Below are positions 8,715 to 17,259 of a stretch of DNA of 64,000 nt, piece after piece. The translations under genes were made by a program, and so were the position numbers. The DNA lies in the NCBI RefSeq assembly GCF_014873945.1, contig NZ_JADBEC010000002.1, positions 558,001-622,000 of the forward strand, given 5' to 3'. Source of the DNA: Rhizobium viscosum (GTDB taxonomy: Bacteria > Pseudomonadota > Alphaproteobacteria > Rhizobiales > Rhizobiaceae). Position 1 is the stretch's first letter, and each line of letters opens with the position of its first letter. The notes under the pieces were generated by a model. That model saw nothing but the letters and a program-made list of their open reading frames with translations. It had not been told where the DNA came from and searched no databases.

Positions 8715-9650
8715 TCAGAATTTCGGCAGGCCGGGCGGGTTCGTCTCGGAGGCAGGCAGTGCCTCCTCCGACAGCTGCCATTGCGCAAGGATTTTTGCAT
8801 AGGTTCCATCCTTGATCAGGCCATTGGTGGCGAGTGTCAGCGTATCGGCAATGCCGCTTCCCTTGCGGGTGGTGATCGCAACGTCGGAGCGATCGGGCCA
8901 GCCGGCGCTCAGCGTTCCAACTCGTTTGAGGTTCTTGTCGCGGCCGGCGATATAGACGAGTTGGGCATGCGGCTGGACGATGACATCGGCACGGCCCGAG
9001 CGTAGCGCCAGGAGGCTTGCTGCCTCGTCGTCATAATATTGCAGTTCGAGCGGTTTCAGACCCGCTTTGACATCATCATCGCTCCACCTCAACAGTATGC
9101 GCTCCTGATTGGTGCCGGCGCCGACGATGAAGCGCAGTCCTGCCGCATCCTTCGGCTCCTTGATCGAGGTGATCGCACTGTCAGCCTTGACGAAGAAGCC
9201 GTGCAGACCTTTCCGGTAGGTGGAGAAATCGAACTTCTCCTTGCGCTGTTCGGTAACACCGACGTTGGAAATAACAGCATCATATTTGCCTGATGTCAGG
9301 CCAAGTGGCCAATCGATCCAGGCAACGGGGACGAGTTCGAGCTGCAGCCCGAGGCTCTCGGCAATGGCGTTCGCGTACTCCGGATCGGCACCGACGACCG
9401 TCTTGGCATCCGTCGCATAAGTCGCAAGCGGCGGCCCACCCGGGCTTACGGCAACCGTGAATTTGCCTGATGTGACGAACTTGAAACCCTTCGGAATGGA
9501 CGCGATCGCCGCCTCGTTACGCTGAGCGTGCACGCGTTTCGGCTGCTCGGGGCTCAAGTCGAATTCATCAGCCGCGGCCATGCCCGCATAGCAGGTTGTC
9601 AGAGATGCGATGGCGGCAATCGATACAATGCGTAGCCTTGAAAATATCAT
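8715..9650 (-). CDS. Amino-acid-type ABC substrate-binding protein (SBP family 3), paralogue 2
   Basis: A periplasmic binding protein of about 311 residues with a signal peptide (cleavage near MAAA-DE) and the SBP family 3 pattern: [66 protein letters not shown] and YYDDEAASLLALRSGRADV. Start choice is uncertain: an ATG exists at 9668, but the ribosome-binding GGAGAG fits a start at 9653 (GTG) or 9650 (ATG). It is closely similar along its length to the protein at 9732-10676, so the pair arose by duplication. Both would serve the single permease-ATPase fusion upstream, like TcyJ and TcyK in Bacillus. Confidence 0.88.
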   Translation of the reverse strand: MIFSRLRIVSIAAIASLTTCYAGMAAADEFDLSPEQPKRVHAQRNEAAIASIPKGFKFVTSGKFTVAVSPGGPPLATYATDAKTVVGADPEYANAIAESLGLQLELVPVAWIDWPLGLTSGKYDAVISNVGVTEQRKEKFDFSTYRKGLHGFFVKADSAITSIKEPKDAAGLRFIVGAGTNQERILLRWSDDDVKAGLKPLELQYYDDEAASLLALRSGRADVIVQPHAQLVYIAGRDKNLKRVGTLSAGWPDRSDVAITTRKGSGIADTLTLATNGLIKDGTYAKILAQWQLSEEALPASETNPPGLPKF

Positions 9651-9687
9651 CACGAGAGAGCTCTCCATAAGAATATATGTAAACGAG

Positions 9688-9721
9688 GACGGACCGGCGC
9701 GACCTCCGACGCCGGTCCGTC
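9688..9721 (-). repeat. Hairpin between the two binding-protein genes
   Basis: A perfect 12-bp inverted repeat (GACGGACCGGCG 9688-9699, CGCCGGTCCGTC 9710-9721) with a 10-base loop lies 11 bp after the stop of the first binding protein. It lacks a U-run. An RNA-stabilising or partial terminator role, keeping binding protein 1 in excess, is inferred. Confidence 0.6.
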
Positions 9722-9731
9722 AGACCATCCT

Positions 9732-10676
9732 TTACGAACCGCTCTTCGGCAGCCCCGGCGGGTTGGTCTTGGCTTCGTCGACGGCTTCGGCGTTCAGGCT
9801 CCAGTGCGTCAGTACTTCGCCATATTTGCCGTTCTTGATGAGGTCGTTGAGCGCGACTGTCACAGCATCGGCAAGGCCGGCGCCCTTCTTCGTCGTAACA
9901 GCGATTTCAGCCGTCAGCGGCCAGCCGCCGGAGACGATACCGACGAGCTTTGTATGCCCCTTGATGGAGGAGCTGTAAGCCTGCGTCGCGTTGGGATTGA
10001 ACTCGACGTCCGCACGGCCGGACTGCAAGGCCAGATCGGCGGCGGCACGGTCGTCATAATATTGGACCTCGATTGGCTTCAGGCCGGCAGCAACATTCTG
10101 GCGATCCCATTCCAGGATGATCTTTTCCTGATTGGTGCCGGCACCGGTAATGACCTTGAGGCCAGCGACATCCTTCGGTTCCTTGATCTCGGTGATCTTG
10201 CTGTCGGACTTCACGTAGAAGCCGAGCACATCCTTGCGATAGGTGGAGAAATCGAACTTCTCCTTGCGTTCCTCGGTCACCGTGACGTTGGAGATGACGG
10301 CATCATACTTGCCGGAGGTGACGCCCAGCGGCCAATCCGCCCATGCAACCGAAACGAGGTTCAGCTCTAGGCCGAAGGAATCGGCGAGCAGTTGCGCCAG
10401 ATCTGGATCGGCGCCGACCACGGTCGCTGCGTCGGATGCATAGGTTGCAATCGGCGGATCCCAGGCGTTGACAGCCACGGTGAACTTGCCCGGTTCGACG
10501 AACTTGAAGTTCGGCGCGATCGCCTTGATCGCGGCTTCGTCTTTTTCGGCGCGAACGCGGTTTGACGTGTCGGGGCTGAGATTGAACTTCTCAGCGGCCT
10601 GCGCCGTGCCGAAACCGAGTGTCACCAAGGCGACGACACCGGCAAGCAGGTAGCTAGCTCTATTTCTGAATGCCAT
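9732..10676 (-). CDS. Amino-acid-type ABC substrate-binding protein (SBP family 3), paralogue 1
   Basis: This 314-residue periplasmic binding protein has a signal peptide (residues 1-26, ending AQA-AE) and the family 3 fold ([74 protein letters not shown]). The start at 10676 (MAFRNRASY) follows GGAGAAGGGAA, which beats the ATG at 10694. By operon analogy with Bacillus TcyJ/TcyK, the ligand is likely a cystine-like, S-substituted or N-acetylated cysteine. This is inference from context only. Confidence 0.88.
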   Translation of the reverse strand: MAFRNRASYLLAGVVALVTLGFGTAQAAEKFNLSPDTSNRVRAEKDEAAIKAIAPNFKFVEPGKFTVAVNAWDPPIATYASDAATVVGADPDLAQLLADSFGLELNLVSVAWADWPLGVTSGKYDAVISNVTVTEERKEKFDFSTYRKDVLGFYVKSDSKITEIKEPKDVAGLKVITGAGTNQEKIILEWDRQNVAAGLKPIEVQYYDDRAAADLALQSGRADVEFNPNATQAYSSSIKGHTKLVGIVSGGWPLTAEIAVTTKKGAGLADAVTVALNDLIKNGKYGEVLTHWSLNAEAVDEAKTNPPGLPKSGS

Positions 10677-10768
10677 TTCCCTTCTCCATTTCATCTTAAG
10701 GTTGTTGTTCTTTTCATGCCCTCCGGACGCCCGTCGCGGCCGGGATCTGCTGATGCGTTACCTCCTGT

Positions 10769-12547
10769 TCAGAGAACCTTGGCGAGGAATTCACGTGTGC
10801 GGGGATGTTCCGCGCCATTGAAGATGCGAGCCGGCGAGCCGGCCTCGAGGATATGGCCGCCGTCCATAAAGACGACGGTATCGGCAACTTCGCGGGCAAA
10901 GCCGATTTCGTGCGTGACGATGACAAGCGTCGTGCCCGTGCGCGCCAGCTCTTTGATCACATCGAGGACTTCTCCGACCAGTTCCGGATCGAGCGCCGAT
11001 GTCGGCTCATCGAACAGCAGCACCTTCGGGCGAAGTGCCAGGGCGCGGGCAATGGCGACACGCTGCTGCTGGCCGCCCGAGAGCTGGCGCGGATAGGCAT
11101 TGATCTTGTCGCTGAGGCCGACGCGGGCAAGCAGTTCCTGGGCAAGCTGGATGGCCTCTTCACGGCTCACGCCACGCACCTGGATCGGCGCTTCGATCAG
11201 GTTTTCGAGCACTGTCAGGTGCGGGAAGAGATTGAAGCTTTGGAACACCATACCGATATCGGCACGCCGCTTGAGGATGTCCTTTTCCTTGAGTTCGTAG
11301 AGCACATCGCCTTTCTGCTCGTATCCGACGAGATCGCCGTCAACCGAGATGAAACCGCCATCGACGCGCTCCAGATGATTGATGGCGCGCAGCAGAGTCG
11401 ATTTGCCGGAGCCGGAAGGGCCGAGAATGGCGGTGACACTGCCTGCCGGCAGATTGAGATCGATGCCATCGAGCACCTTCAAAGAACCGAAGCTCTTGGA
11501 GATGCCGTGGATGCGCACCGCCCCACCGGCGCGAAGGGTCGTTGCGTCACGAAAACCGGAGGTGCGGGTAAAGTCGCCCGAGACTGCCAGTGCAGACACC
11601 GGACGGACAAAGCGCTGGAAGAAAGAATGGAAGGGAAGCGGCTTCGGGTTGCGCAGCGCGCCCTTGGCGAAATAGCGCTCGATATAATGCTGGGCGATCG
11701 ACAGCACCGTCATGATGACGAGGTACCAGACAGTCGCCACCATCAAGAGCGGAATGACTTCAAGGTTACGGCGATAGATGACCTGGACCGTGTAGAACAG
11801 TTCCGGCAGGGCAAGTACGTAGACCATGGAGGTCGCCTTGGCGAGACCGATGATCTCATTGAACCCGGTCGGCAGGATCGAGCGCATCGCCTGCGGCAGC
11901 ACGATACGGAAAGCCTGACGGCGGCGAGAGAGACCGAGTGCCGAAGCGGCCTCGAGCTGCCCCTGATCGACCGATAGGATGCCGCCGCGGACGATCTCGG
12001 CGAAGAAGGCCGACTGATTGAGCGTGAGGCCGAGGAACGCCGCAGCAAAGGGCGTCAGCAACTGTGTCGTCGGATATTCGAAGAGGACGGTGCCGGTGAA
12101 CGGCACACCGAGTGTCACCGTCTCATAGAGATAGCCGAGATTGTTCAGCACCAAGAGCAGAACGATGACCGGGATCGATCGCAGCAGCCAGATGTAGCCC
12201 CAGGATAATCCCGACAGCAGCGGCGATCTCGAGACGCGGGCGAGCGCCAGTGCCGTGCCAAGGATCGAACCGGAAATCGTTGCCAACAGTGTCAGAAGCA
12301 GCGTGCGCCCGAGGCCGGCAAGAACGGGCGCCGCAAAGAACCATTCGGCAAAAACATTCCAGCCCCAGCGCGGATTGGTGAAGGTCGAATAGAGGACGGC
12401 AGCAATGACGAGAGCGGCGAATATGGTGCCGGCAACCCGGCCGGGATGTCGCGCCGGGACGATCCTCAGTCGGGAATAATCCTGAAGCGTTCGGTCCCCT
12501 GCCCTGCCACCGGTCTCGATGCCGGCATAATCACTCGTCAGTGCCAT
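10769..12547 (-). CDS. Permease-ATPase fusion of a polar amino acid ABC importer
   Basis: This 592-residue protein joins a HisM/GlnP-type membrane domain (about residues 30-300, with the EAA loop [20 protein letters not shown]) to a GlnQ-type ATPase (about residues 345-592). The ATPase part shows Walker [11 protein letters not shown]-loop [12 protein letters not shown], signature LSGGQQQRV, Walker [13 protein letters not shown] and the switch His in VTHEIGF. These parts are normally separate proteins. Because no other permease gene is present, the working transporter is probably a homodimer of this fusion. It sits between the acetyltransferase gene and the two binding-protein genes. By analogy with TcyLMN it should import cystine-like or S-alkyl cysteine derivatives. 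Confidence 0.9.
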   Translation of the reverse strand: MALTSDYAGIETGGRAGDRTLQDYSRLRIVPARHPGRVAGTIFAALVIAAVLYSTFTNPRWGWNVFAEWFFAAPVLAGLGRTLLLTLLATISGSILGTALALARVSRSPLLSGLSWGYIWLLRSIPVIVLLLVLNNLGYLYETVTLGVPFTGTVLFEYPTTQLLTPFAAAFLGLTLNQSAFFAEIVRGGILSVDQGQLEAASALGLSRRRQAFRIVLPQAMRSILPTGFNEIIGLAKATSMVYVLALPELFYTVQVIYRRNLEVIPLLMVATVWYLVIMTVLSIAQHYIERYFAKGALRNPKPLPFHSFFQRFVRPVSALAVSGDFTRTSGFRDATTLRAGGAVRIHGISKSFGSLKVLDGIDLNLPAGSVTAILGPSGSGKSTLLRAINHLERVDGGFISVDGDLVGYEQKGDVLYELKEKDILKRRADIGMVFQSFNLFPHLTVLENLIEAPIQVRGVSREEAIQLAQELLARVGLSDKINAYPRQLSGGQQQRVAIARALALRPKVLLFDEPTSALDPELVGEVLDVIKELARTGTTLVIVTHEIGFAREVADTVVFMDGGHILEAGSPARIFNGAEHPRTREFLAKVL

Positions 12548-12583
12548 AGTGTTTCCCCTTTATGGAGTGTTCATTGCCCGGAT

Positions 12584-13129
12584 TCAGTGACCTGCTGCCG
12601 CCTGCAGCGGCAGGCGATCGGCATTGGCCGGCACCTGCGGCACGAGATGGCGGATGTCCTTCTCAAAAGGCAGCGTCTTATAGACTTCCGGATCGACCTT
12701 GGGGTCGAAGAGCGCGGTGTAGCCGTAGTTGAGATAGAGGCCGACGGCCTCCGGCTGGCGGAAACCCGTCGTCAAATAGACCCGCGAATAGCCTTGGCGG
12801 GCAGCCTGGTCCTCCAACTCCACGAGAACCTTGCGTGCAAGGCCCTGTCGGCGCAGGTCGGAGCGTGTCCAGATACGTTTGAATTCCGCCGTCTGCTCAT
12901 CATAATATTTGAAGGCGCCACCGCCGATGGTCTCGCCATTGCGTACGAGCAGCACGAAGTTACCGACGGGCGGCGCGAAAGCCTCGGGCGGATAACGGTT
13001 GAGTTCGGCTGCAGCCCCCTCTTCGCTGAAATAATTCCCGTAGCGGCTGTCATATTCGTAAATCAGCTCGTCGATCAGCGGCTTGGCGCGAGGGTCGAGA
13101 GGGGAAGTGTAGAGAAACGTGTCGCTCAT
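12584..13129 (-). CDS. GNAT-family N-acetyltransferase (SnaA-like by context)
   Basis: This 181-residue acetyl-CoA-dependent N-acetyltransferase has the GNAT fold. The central GGGAFKYYDEQTAEFKRIWTR strand pair leads to the acetyl-CoA pyrophosphate loop LRRQGLARKVL, followed by GYSRVYLTTGFRQPEAVGLYLNYGY. The cytoplasmic enzyme sits directly between an M20 amidohydrolase (9 bp upstream) and the importer. In Bacillus ytm/yxe operons an acetyltransferase in this setting N-acetylates S-substituted cysteines before oxidation, and that role is proposed here. No residue visible in the sequence proves the substrate. Confidence 0.82.
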   Translation of the reverse strand: MSDTFLYTSPLDPRAKPLIDELIYEYDSRYGNYFSEEGAAAELNRYPPEAFAPPVGNFVLLVRNGETIGGGAFKYYDEQTAEFKRIWTRSDLRRQGLARKVLVELEDQAARQGYSRVYLTTGFRQPEAVGLYLNYGYTALFDPKVDPEVYKTLPFEKDIRHLVPQVPANADRLPLQAAAGH

Positions 13130-13138
13130 GTTCGTTCG

Positions 13139-14338
13139 TCACCCGTTGTCGTCAGTGAGGAAGGTCTCGGCGAGCCGCACCCAGTAGCGGGCGGCCGGCG
13201 CAATGATCGCGTCGTTGAAATCGTAATGGGCACTGTGAAGAGGCGCGCTGTCGCCGTTGCCAATGAAGAGATAGCTGCCCGGCTTCTCCTGCAGCATGAA
13301 GGCAAAATCCTCGCTTGCCGTGCGCGGGCGAAATTCCGCTTCGACCTTTCCCGGCTCGAATGAGGACAGTGCGACATCGCGGGCAAAGGCCGTCTCTGCC
13401 CGATGGTTGATGAGCGCCGGAAAGCCAAGCCGATAATCGACCTCGGCCGTCGCACCGAAGCTCTCGGCTTGAGCGCGGGCGAGCGCCGGCACGCGTTCCT
13501 GGAGCTTATCGCGCACCGCCTGGCTGAAGGCACGCATGGTGAGTTTCAGCTCGACGCTTTCCGGAATGACATTCGAAGCTGACCCGGCATGGATCGAGCC
13601 GACAGTAACGACGGCCATATCCTGCGGATCGACATTGCGCGAGACGATGCTCTGCAGCGCCGTGATGAAGGAGGCCGAGGCCAGCACAGGATCGACGGCG
13701 CGATGCGGTTCGGCACCATGTCCACCCTTGCCGATGATGCGGATGACCGCCTGATCGACCGAGGCCATGGCGGCATCGGGAACAAAGCCGAACTTACCGG
13801 CCGGTACAGCTGGCCAATTGTGCAGCCCAAAGACAGCATCGACCGGAAACCGTTCGAACAGACCTTCCGAGATCATCTTGCGGGCGCCGGCACCGATCTC
13901 CTCGGCTGGCTGGAAGATCAGCCGCAACGTACCACTGAAATTGCTGGCCTCTGCCAGATAGCGCGCAGCGGCAAGCAGGATCGTCGTATGGCCATCGTGG
14001 CCGCAGGCATGCATGACGCCGGGATTGCTGCTTGCATAGGAAAGGCTTGTCGCCTCCTCGATCGGCAGGGCATCCATATCGGCTCGAATGGCGATGGAGC
14101 GCTTGCCGTTTCCGCGGGCCAGGGTGGCGACGATGCCGGTGCCGGCAATGCCCGTCGCCACCTCATAGCCCCAGGAGGAAAGGTGTGAGGCCACGAGCTT
14201 GCTCGTGCGGCGCTCCTGAAAGGCAAGCTCCGGATATTGGTGAAGGTCGTGCCGCAGCGCGATGAATTCATCGAGATGAACGGCAATTCCCGTCTCGATC
14301 GGATCGTGGCTGCGCGAGGGCTTTGTAATGACGTTCAT
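13139..14338 (-). CDS. M20 family metallo-amidohydrolase (SndA-like by context)
   Basis: This 399-residue hydrolase of the M20D (hippurate/N-acyl amino acid amidohydrolase) family uses a binuclear metal site. The motifs are IRADMDALPIEE, HACGHDGHTT, the catalytic PAEEIGAGARKM, GLHNWP and the dimerisation domain GKGGHGAEPHRAVDP. It should remove an acyl group, such as acetyl, from an N-acyl amino acid in the cytoplasm. Together with the GNAT gene next door, it forms the acetylate/deacetylate pair of the proposed S-substituted cysteine salvage route. Antisense open frames here are shadows. Confidence 0.88.
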   Translation of the reverse strand: MNVITKPSRSHDPIETGIAVHLDEFIALRHDLHQYPELAFQERRTSKLVASHLSSWGYEVATGIAGTGIVATLARGNGKRSIAIRADMDALPIEEATSLSYASSNPGVMHACGHDGHTTILLAAARYLAEASNFSGTLRLIFQPAEEIGAGARKMISEGLFERFPVDAVFGLHNWPAVPAGKFGFVPDAAMASVDQAVIRIIGKGGHGAEPHRAVDPVLASASFITALQSIVSRNVDPQDMAVVTVGSIHAGSASNVIPESVELKLTMRAFSQAVRDKLQERVPALARAQAESFGATAEVDYRLGFPALINHRAETAFARDVALSSFEPGKVEAEFRPRTASEDFAFMLQEKPGSYLFIGNGDSAPLHSAHYDFNDAIIAPAARYWVRLAETFLTDDNG

Positions 14339-14356
14339 GGAATTGTCCGCCGCGCC

Positions 14357-15706
14357 TCAGGCGCTGGCAGCCTTTCCCTGTTCAACCTCACCGGCATCTG
14401 CCGCGTAGCGGCTCTCGCGGAAGGGCAGCCCCAGATGATCGCGGAGCGTCTCACCCTTCAGGACAGGATCGAAGTAGCCGCGCTTTTCGAGGATCGGCAG
14501 CACATAGCGAGAAAAATCATCGAAGCCTTCGGCGATGACGGGGAAACCGAGGATGAAACCATCGGCGGCCTCACCGTCGATCCAGCGGATGATCTCGTTG
14601 GCGATATGATCCGCAGTACCGATGAACGTCGTGCGCGGCGTTGCCGCGTCGAGCGCGACATCCCGGAGGGTAAGCCCCTTCTCGCGCGCCGTCTTCTTGA
14701 TCCGGTCCGTCGTGGCACGGAAATTGTTGCGCCCGATATCACCGATGTCAGGGAAAGGTTCGTCGAGCGGATAGGCGCTGAAGTCGTGATGGTCGAAAAA
14801 GCGGCCGAGATAGAGCAGCGCCTCTTCGATGGTGACGAGGTTGCGGATCGCCTGATATTTGGCCTCCGCTTCCTCTGGCGTCGCGCCGACGATCGGGCCG
14901 ATTCCTGGATAGATGCCGACCTCGGCGGCGCGACGTCCCTGCGCGATCACGCTCTGCTTGAGTTGCTTGTAGAAAGCCTGGGCCTCCTCGATCGGTCCGC
15001 CATTGGTGAAGACCGCATCGGCATGTTTGCCGGCGAGCCGGATACCGGAATCGGAGGCGCCTGCCTGGAAGACCACCGGCTGCCCCTGTTTCGAGCGGCC
15101 GATATTGAGCGGCCCTTCGATGCGGAAGAAGCGCCCCTTGTGGTTCAGCCGGTGCAGTTTGGTCTTGTCGGCATACACACCGCTATCGCGGTCGCGCACG
15201 AAGGCGTCGTCATCCCACGAGTCCCATAGGCCCTTGATAGCGTCGATATATTCCTCAGCGATCTCGTAACGCAGCTCGTGCTCGGGATGTTCACGTCCAT
15301 AGTTTCGGCCCGAGCCCTCGAGTGGCGAGGTCACGGCATTCCAGCCGGCACGGCCGCCGCTGACCAGGTCGATGGAGGCGAATTGTCGGGCAATCGTGAA
15401 GGGATCGCTGTAGGAAGTGGAGACCGTGCCGACCAGGCCGATCTTCGAAGTGGAGGCCGCAAGCGCTGCAAGGATCGTCAGCGGCTCGAACCGGTTGAGA
15501 AAGTGCGGGATCGATTGTTCGTTGATATAGAGACCGTCGGCAACGAAGGCGAAGGCGATACCGGCGTCCTCGGCCTTACGCGCCGTCTTGACGAAAAAGT
15601 CGAAATTGATGCTGGCGTCAGCCGGGCCACTTGGATGTTTCCAGGCGTTCATATGGCCGCCTGGGCCCTGCAGCATGATACCGAAAGTGATTTTCTTCTT
15701 GGCCAT
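14357..15706 (-). CDS. NtaA/SnaA/DszA-family FMN-dependent monooxygenase (CmoJ-like)
   Basis: This 449-residue member of the NtaA/SnaA/DszA branch of luciferase-like monooxygenases has FGIMLQGPGGHMNAWKHP at the start, FVADGLYINEQ, SKIGLVGTVSTSYSDPFTIARQFASIDLVSGGRAGWNAVTS and QAGASDSG. This branch includes nitrilotriacetate and dibenzothiophene-sulfone monooxygenases and Bacillus YtnJ/CmoJ, which attacks N-acetyl S-substituted cysteine. The start at 15706 is preceded by AGGAGG at 9-10 bp; the longer open frame upstream overlaps the previous gene and lacks similarity. It needs reduced FMN from a separate reductase, for which the gene at 1722-2282 is a candidate. Confidence 0.9.
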   Translation of the reverse strand: MAKKKITFGIMLQGPGGHMNAWKHPSGPADASINFDFFVKTARKAEDAGIAFAFVADGLYINEQSIPHFLNRFEPLTILAALAASTSKIGLVGTVSTSYSDPFTIARQFASIDLVSGGRAGWNAVTSPLEGSGRNYGREHPEHELRYEIAEEYIDAIKGLWDSWDDDAFVRDRDSGVYADKTKLHRLNHKGRFFRIEGPLNIGRSKQGQPVVFQAGASDSGIRLAGKHADAVFTNGGPIEEAQAFYKQLKQSVIAQGRRAAEVGIYPGIGPIVGATPEEAEAKYQAIRNLVTIEEALLYLGRFFDHHDFSAYPLDEPFPDIGDIGRNNFRATTDRIKKTAREKGLTLRDVALDAATPRTTFIGTADHIANEIIRWIDGEAADGFILGFPVIAEGFDDFSRYVLPILEKRGYFDPVLKGETLRDHLGLPFRESRYAADAGEVEQGKAASA

Positions 15707-15728
15707 GGGTTCAATCCTCCTGGGATGG

Positions 15729-16721
15729 TCAGGCTGCGAGGGAAAGCCGCTCCTTGGCGAGCAATTCGATCGAGGAAAGCCGCTCCGAAGCGGCGAGCGC
15801 CGGTGTATCGAGAATGAATTCCTTGACCCCGTAGCGGCGATGCAACTCGTCCAGTTCCTTGCGGATCTGGGCCGCGGTGCCGTGCAGCACGCTCGGCACT
15901 TTTTCCTCGATCCGATACTCGGTGACACCGGCCTGCCTTGCGAATTCGGCCGCCTGTTCTTCGCTGCCGACATTCACGGTCTGGCCGTTCGGCAGGAAAA
16001 CCTTGACGATGCGCAGATTGCCGACGCGCTCGCGCGCCTGCTCCTCGCTGTCGGCTGCGAAGGCAGCCAGCGCCAGGATCGGCCTTTTCCCGCTCGATGC
16101 CCGTTCATAGGCTTCGAAGGTCTTGCGCAGGTTCTCCGGATCGCCGTTGAGATGGCCGGCAAAAACCAGCTCCCAACCCTTCTCGGCGGCAAGTACTGCG
16201 CTCTCGACGCTTGCGCCGAGAAGGAAGCGCTCCGGCGCATGAGGCGGAAAGGGCGTCGCCTGCGCACCTTCATAGGTGGGGTCGGCCGCAAGATAGGTGT
16301 TGATGTCGGAAAGCTGGGCGGCGAAATCCGGCTTTCTTTCAGGATCGAATGCCGCCTGAAGAGCCCGCGTCGACAGCGGAAAGCCACCCGGCGCCTTGCC
16401 GACGCCGAGGTCGACGCGGCCGGGCGCAAGTGAGGCGAGGAGATTGAAGGTCTCGGCCACTTTGTAGGCGCTGTAATGCTGGAGCATTACCCCGCCCGAG
16501 CCGATGCGAATTTTCGATGTTCGCGCCAGGAGATAGGCGATCAATGTTTCTGGCGCGGAACTCGCCAGGTTAGACATATTGTGATGCTCGGCGACCCAGA
16601 ACCGGTGATAGCCGAGTTCCTCGGCCCGGATTGCCAGCCGCACGCTAGCCTGCAAGGCTTCGCTAGCGCTTTTTCCCTGTTCGATCGGGCTCTTGTCGAG
16701 AAGGCTGAGAAAATAGGTCAT
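15729..16721 (-). CDS. LLM-class flavin-dependent oxidoreductase (CmoO-like by context)
   Basis: This 330-residue luciferase-like protein is of the short LLM type: YFLSLLDKSPIEQG, EELGYHRFWVAEHHNMSNLASSAPETL, TSKIRIGSGGVMLQHYSAYKVAETFNLLASLAPGRVDLGVGKAPGG. It is the first gene of the nine-gene operon. I prefer the start at 16721 (MTYFLSLL) because GATGAGG lies at proper distance, whereas the ATG at 16736 lacks a ribosome-binding site. A dyadic operator-like sequence lies 28 bp upstream, close enough for a bound repressor to block initiation or for an activator to touch polymerase. Confidence 0.87.
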   Translation of the reverse strand: MTYFLSLLDKSPIEQGKSASEALQASVRLAIRAEELGYHRFWVAEHHNMSNLASSAPETLIAYLLARTSKIRIGSGGVMLQHYSAYKVAETFNLLASLAPGRVDLGVGKAPGGFPLSTRALQAAFDPERKPDFAAQLSDINTYLAADPTYEGAQATPFPPHAPERFLLGASVESAVLAAEKGWELVFAGHLNGDPENLRKTFEAYERASSGKRPILALAAFAADSEEQARERVGNLRIVKVFLPNGQTVNVGSEEQAAEFARQAGVTEYRIEEKVPSVLHGTAAQIRKELDELHRRYGVKEFILDTPALAASERLSSIELLAKERLSLAA

Positions 16722-16749
16722 GCGAAAACGCCTCATCCGGATCCATTTT

Positions 16750-16768
16750 GTCTATAAAAACAGTAGAT
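16750..16768. promoter_or_regulatory. Operator-like dyad upstream of the nine-gene sulfur operon (copy 3 of 3)
   Basis: The plus-strand sequence is GTCTA-TAAAAACAG-TAGAT, matching copies at 1626-1644 and 2336-2354 with the same 9-base spacing between half-sites. A further AAGAAAT element lies just beyond this copy and copy 2. Confidence 0.55.
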
Positions 16769-16835
16769 AATATGGATTATAAGAAATCGCTTTCTCATTT
16801 CAGGGCAGAGCGGGAAAAAGCGTTTGGGAGACGGG

Positions 16836-16982
16836 ATGGAAAAGCGAACTTCAAAACGCATGCCACCGATAGGTGGATCACGCGCCCTGAGAGCCACGAC
16901 CGATGCCGACAGGCCGAAAAGGCGAGAGATGCTCGACTGCGCCCCCGGCGATGGACGGGAAGGACGTTATGAAGCTATTTAG
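16836..16982 (+). CDS. Possible small basic protein, unrecognised
   Basis: A 48-codon frame starts at an ATG preceded by GGGAG at 5 bases and ends in TAG. The product is rich in Arg, Lys and Gly (MEKRTSKRMPPIGGSRALR...), without membrane segments or known motifs. It is divergent from the sulfur operon and could be read from the same intergenic region. Short frames like this arise easily by chance in GC-rich DNA, so this is only a candidate. Confidence 0.2.
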   Translation: MEKRTSKRMPPIGGSRALRATTDADRPKRREMLDCAPGDGREGRYEAI

Positions 16983-17147
16983 GGATCACACGATGGGAAC
17001 GTGTCTCTCGATCGCTGATCGGCGTCGCAGAGCCCTGGCATCAGATTCGGAATTCACACGACAAGCACGGATGGCCGTACCACCACGGTTTAAACCCACC
17101 TGTGTCCGGGACCTGCATCACGAGCCCGGCGGGTCCTCACACCACAT

Positions 17148-17199
17148 ATATGCCTGCAGAGGCGTCAGCCGTTTCCAACTGACGCCTCTGCAGGCATAT
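17148..17199. repeat. Perfect 21-bp inverted repeat
   Basis: The arms at 17148-17168 and 17179-17199 are exactly complementary over 21 bp, with a 10-base spacer (ccgtttccaa). Each arm contains CTGCAG. It lies 61 bp beyond the stop codon of the leftward permease gene. It could act as a terminator hairpin without a U-run, a protein-binding site or a remnant of a mobile element; the sequence does not decide between these. Confidence 0.85.
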
Positions 17200-17259
17200 G
17201 GTTTCTCTATGCGAGCCAATCACCAGACAAACCTGTCAGAATGACCGGGCAGACGACCC

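Larger units (their letters stand above)
16769..17259. other. Mostly non-coding stretch with a perfect inverted repeat
   Basis: About 490 bp between the sulfur operon promoter and the end of the methylamine-cluster permease gene. The only fair coding candidate is a 48-codon rightward frame at 16836-16982 with GGGAG five bases before its ATG. Its product is very basic and unrecognised. The stretch also carries the perfect 21-bp inverted repeat described separately. No transposase remnant was identified. Confidence 0.5.

Noticed and set aside
10805-11977. A 390-codon plus-strand frame over the permease-ATPase fusion
   Set aside because: It is a shadow of the ABC gene, whose Walker and signature motifs are on the other strand.
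17148-17199. Terminal inverted repeat of an insertion sequence
   Set aside because: The arms are only 10 bases apart and no transposase or remnant is nearby. It is kept as a repeat only.
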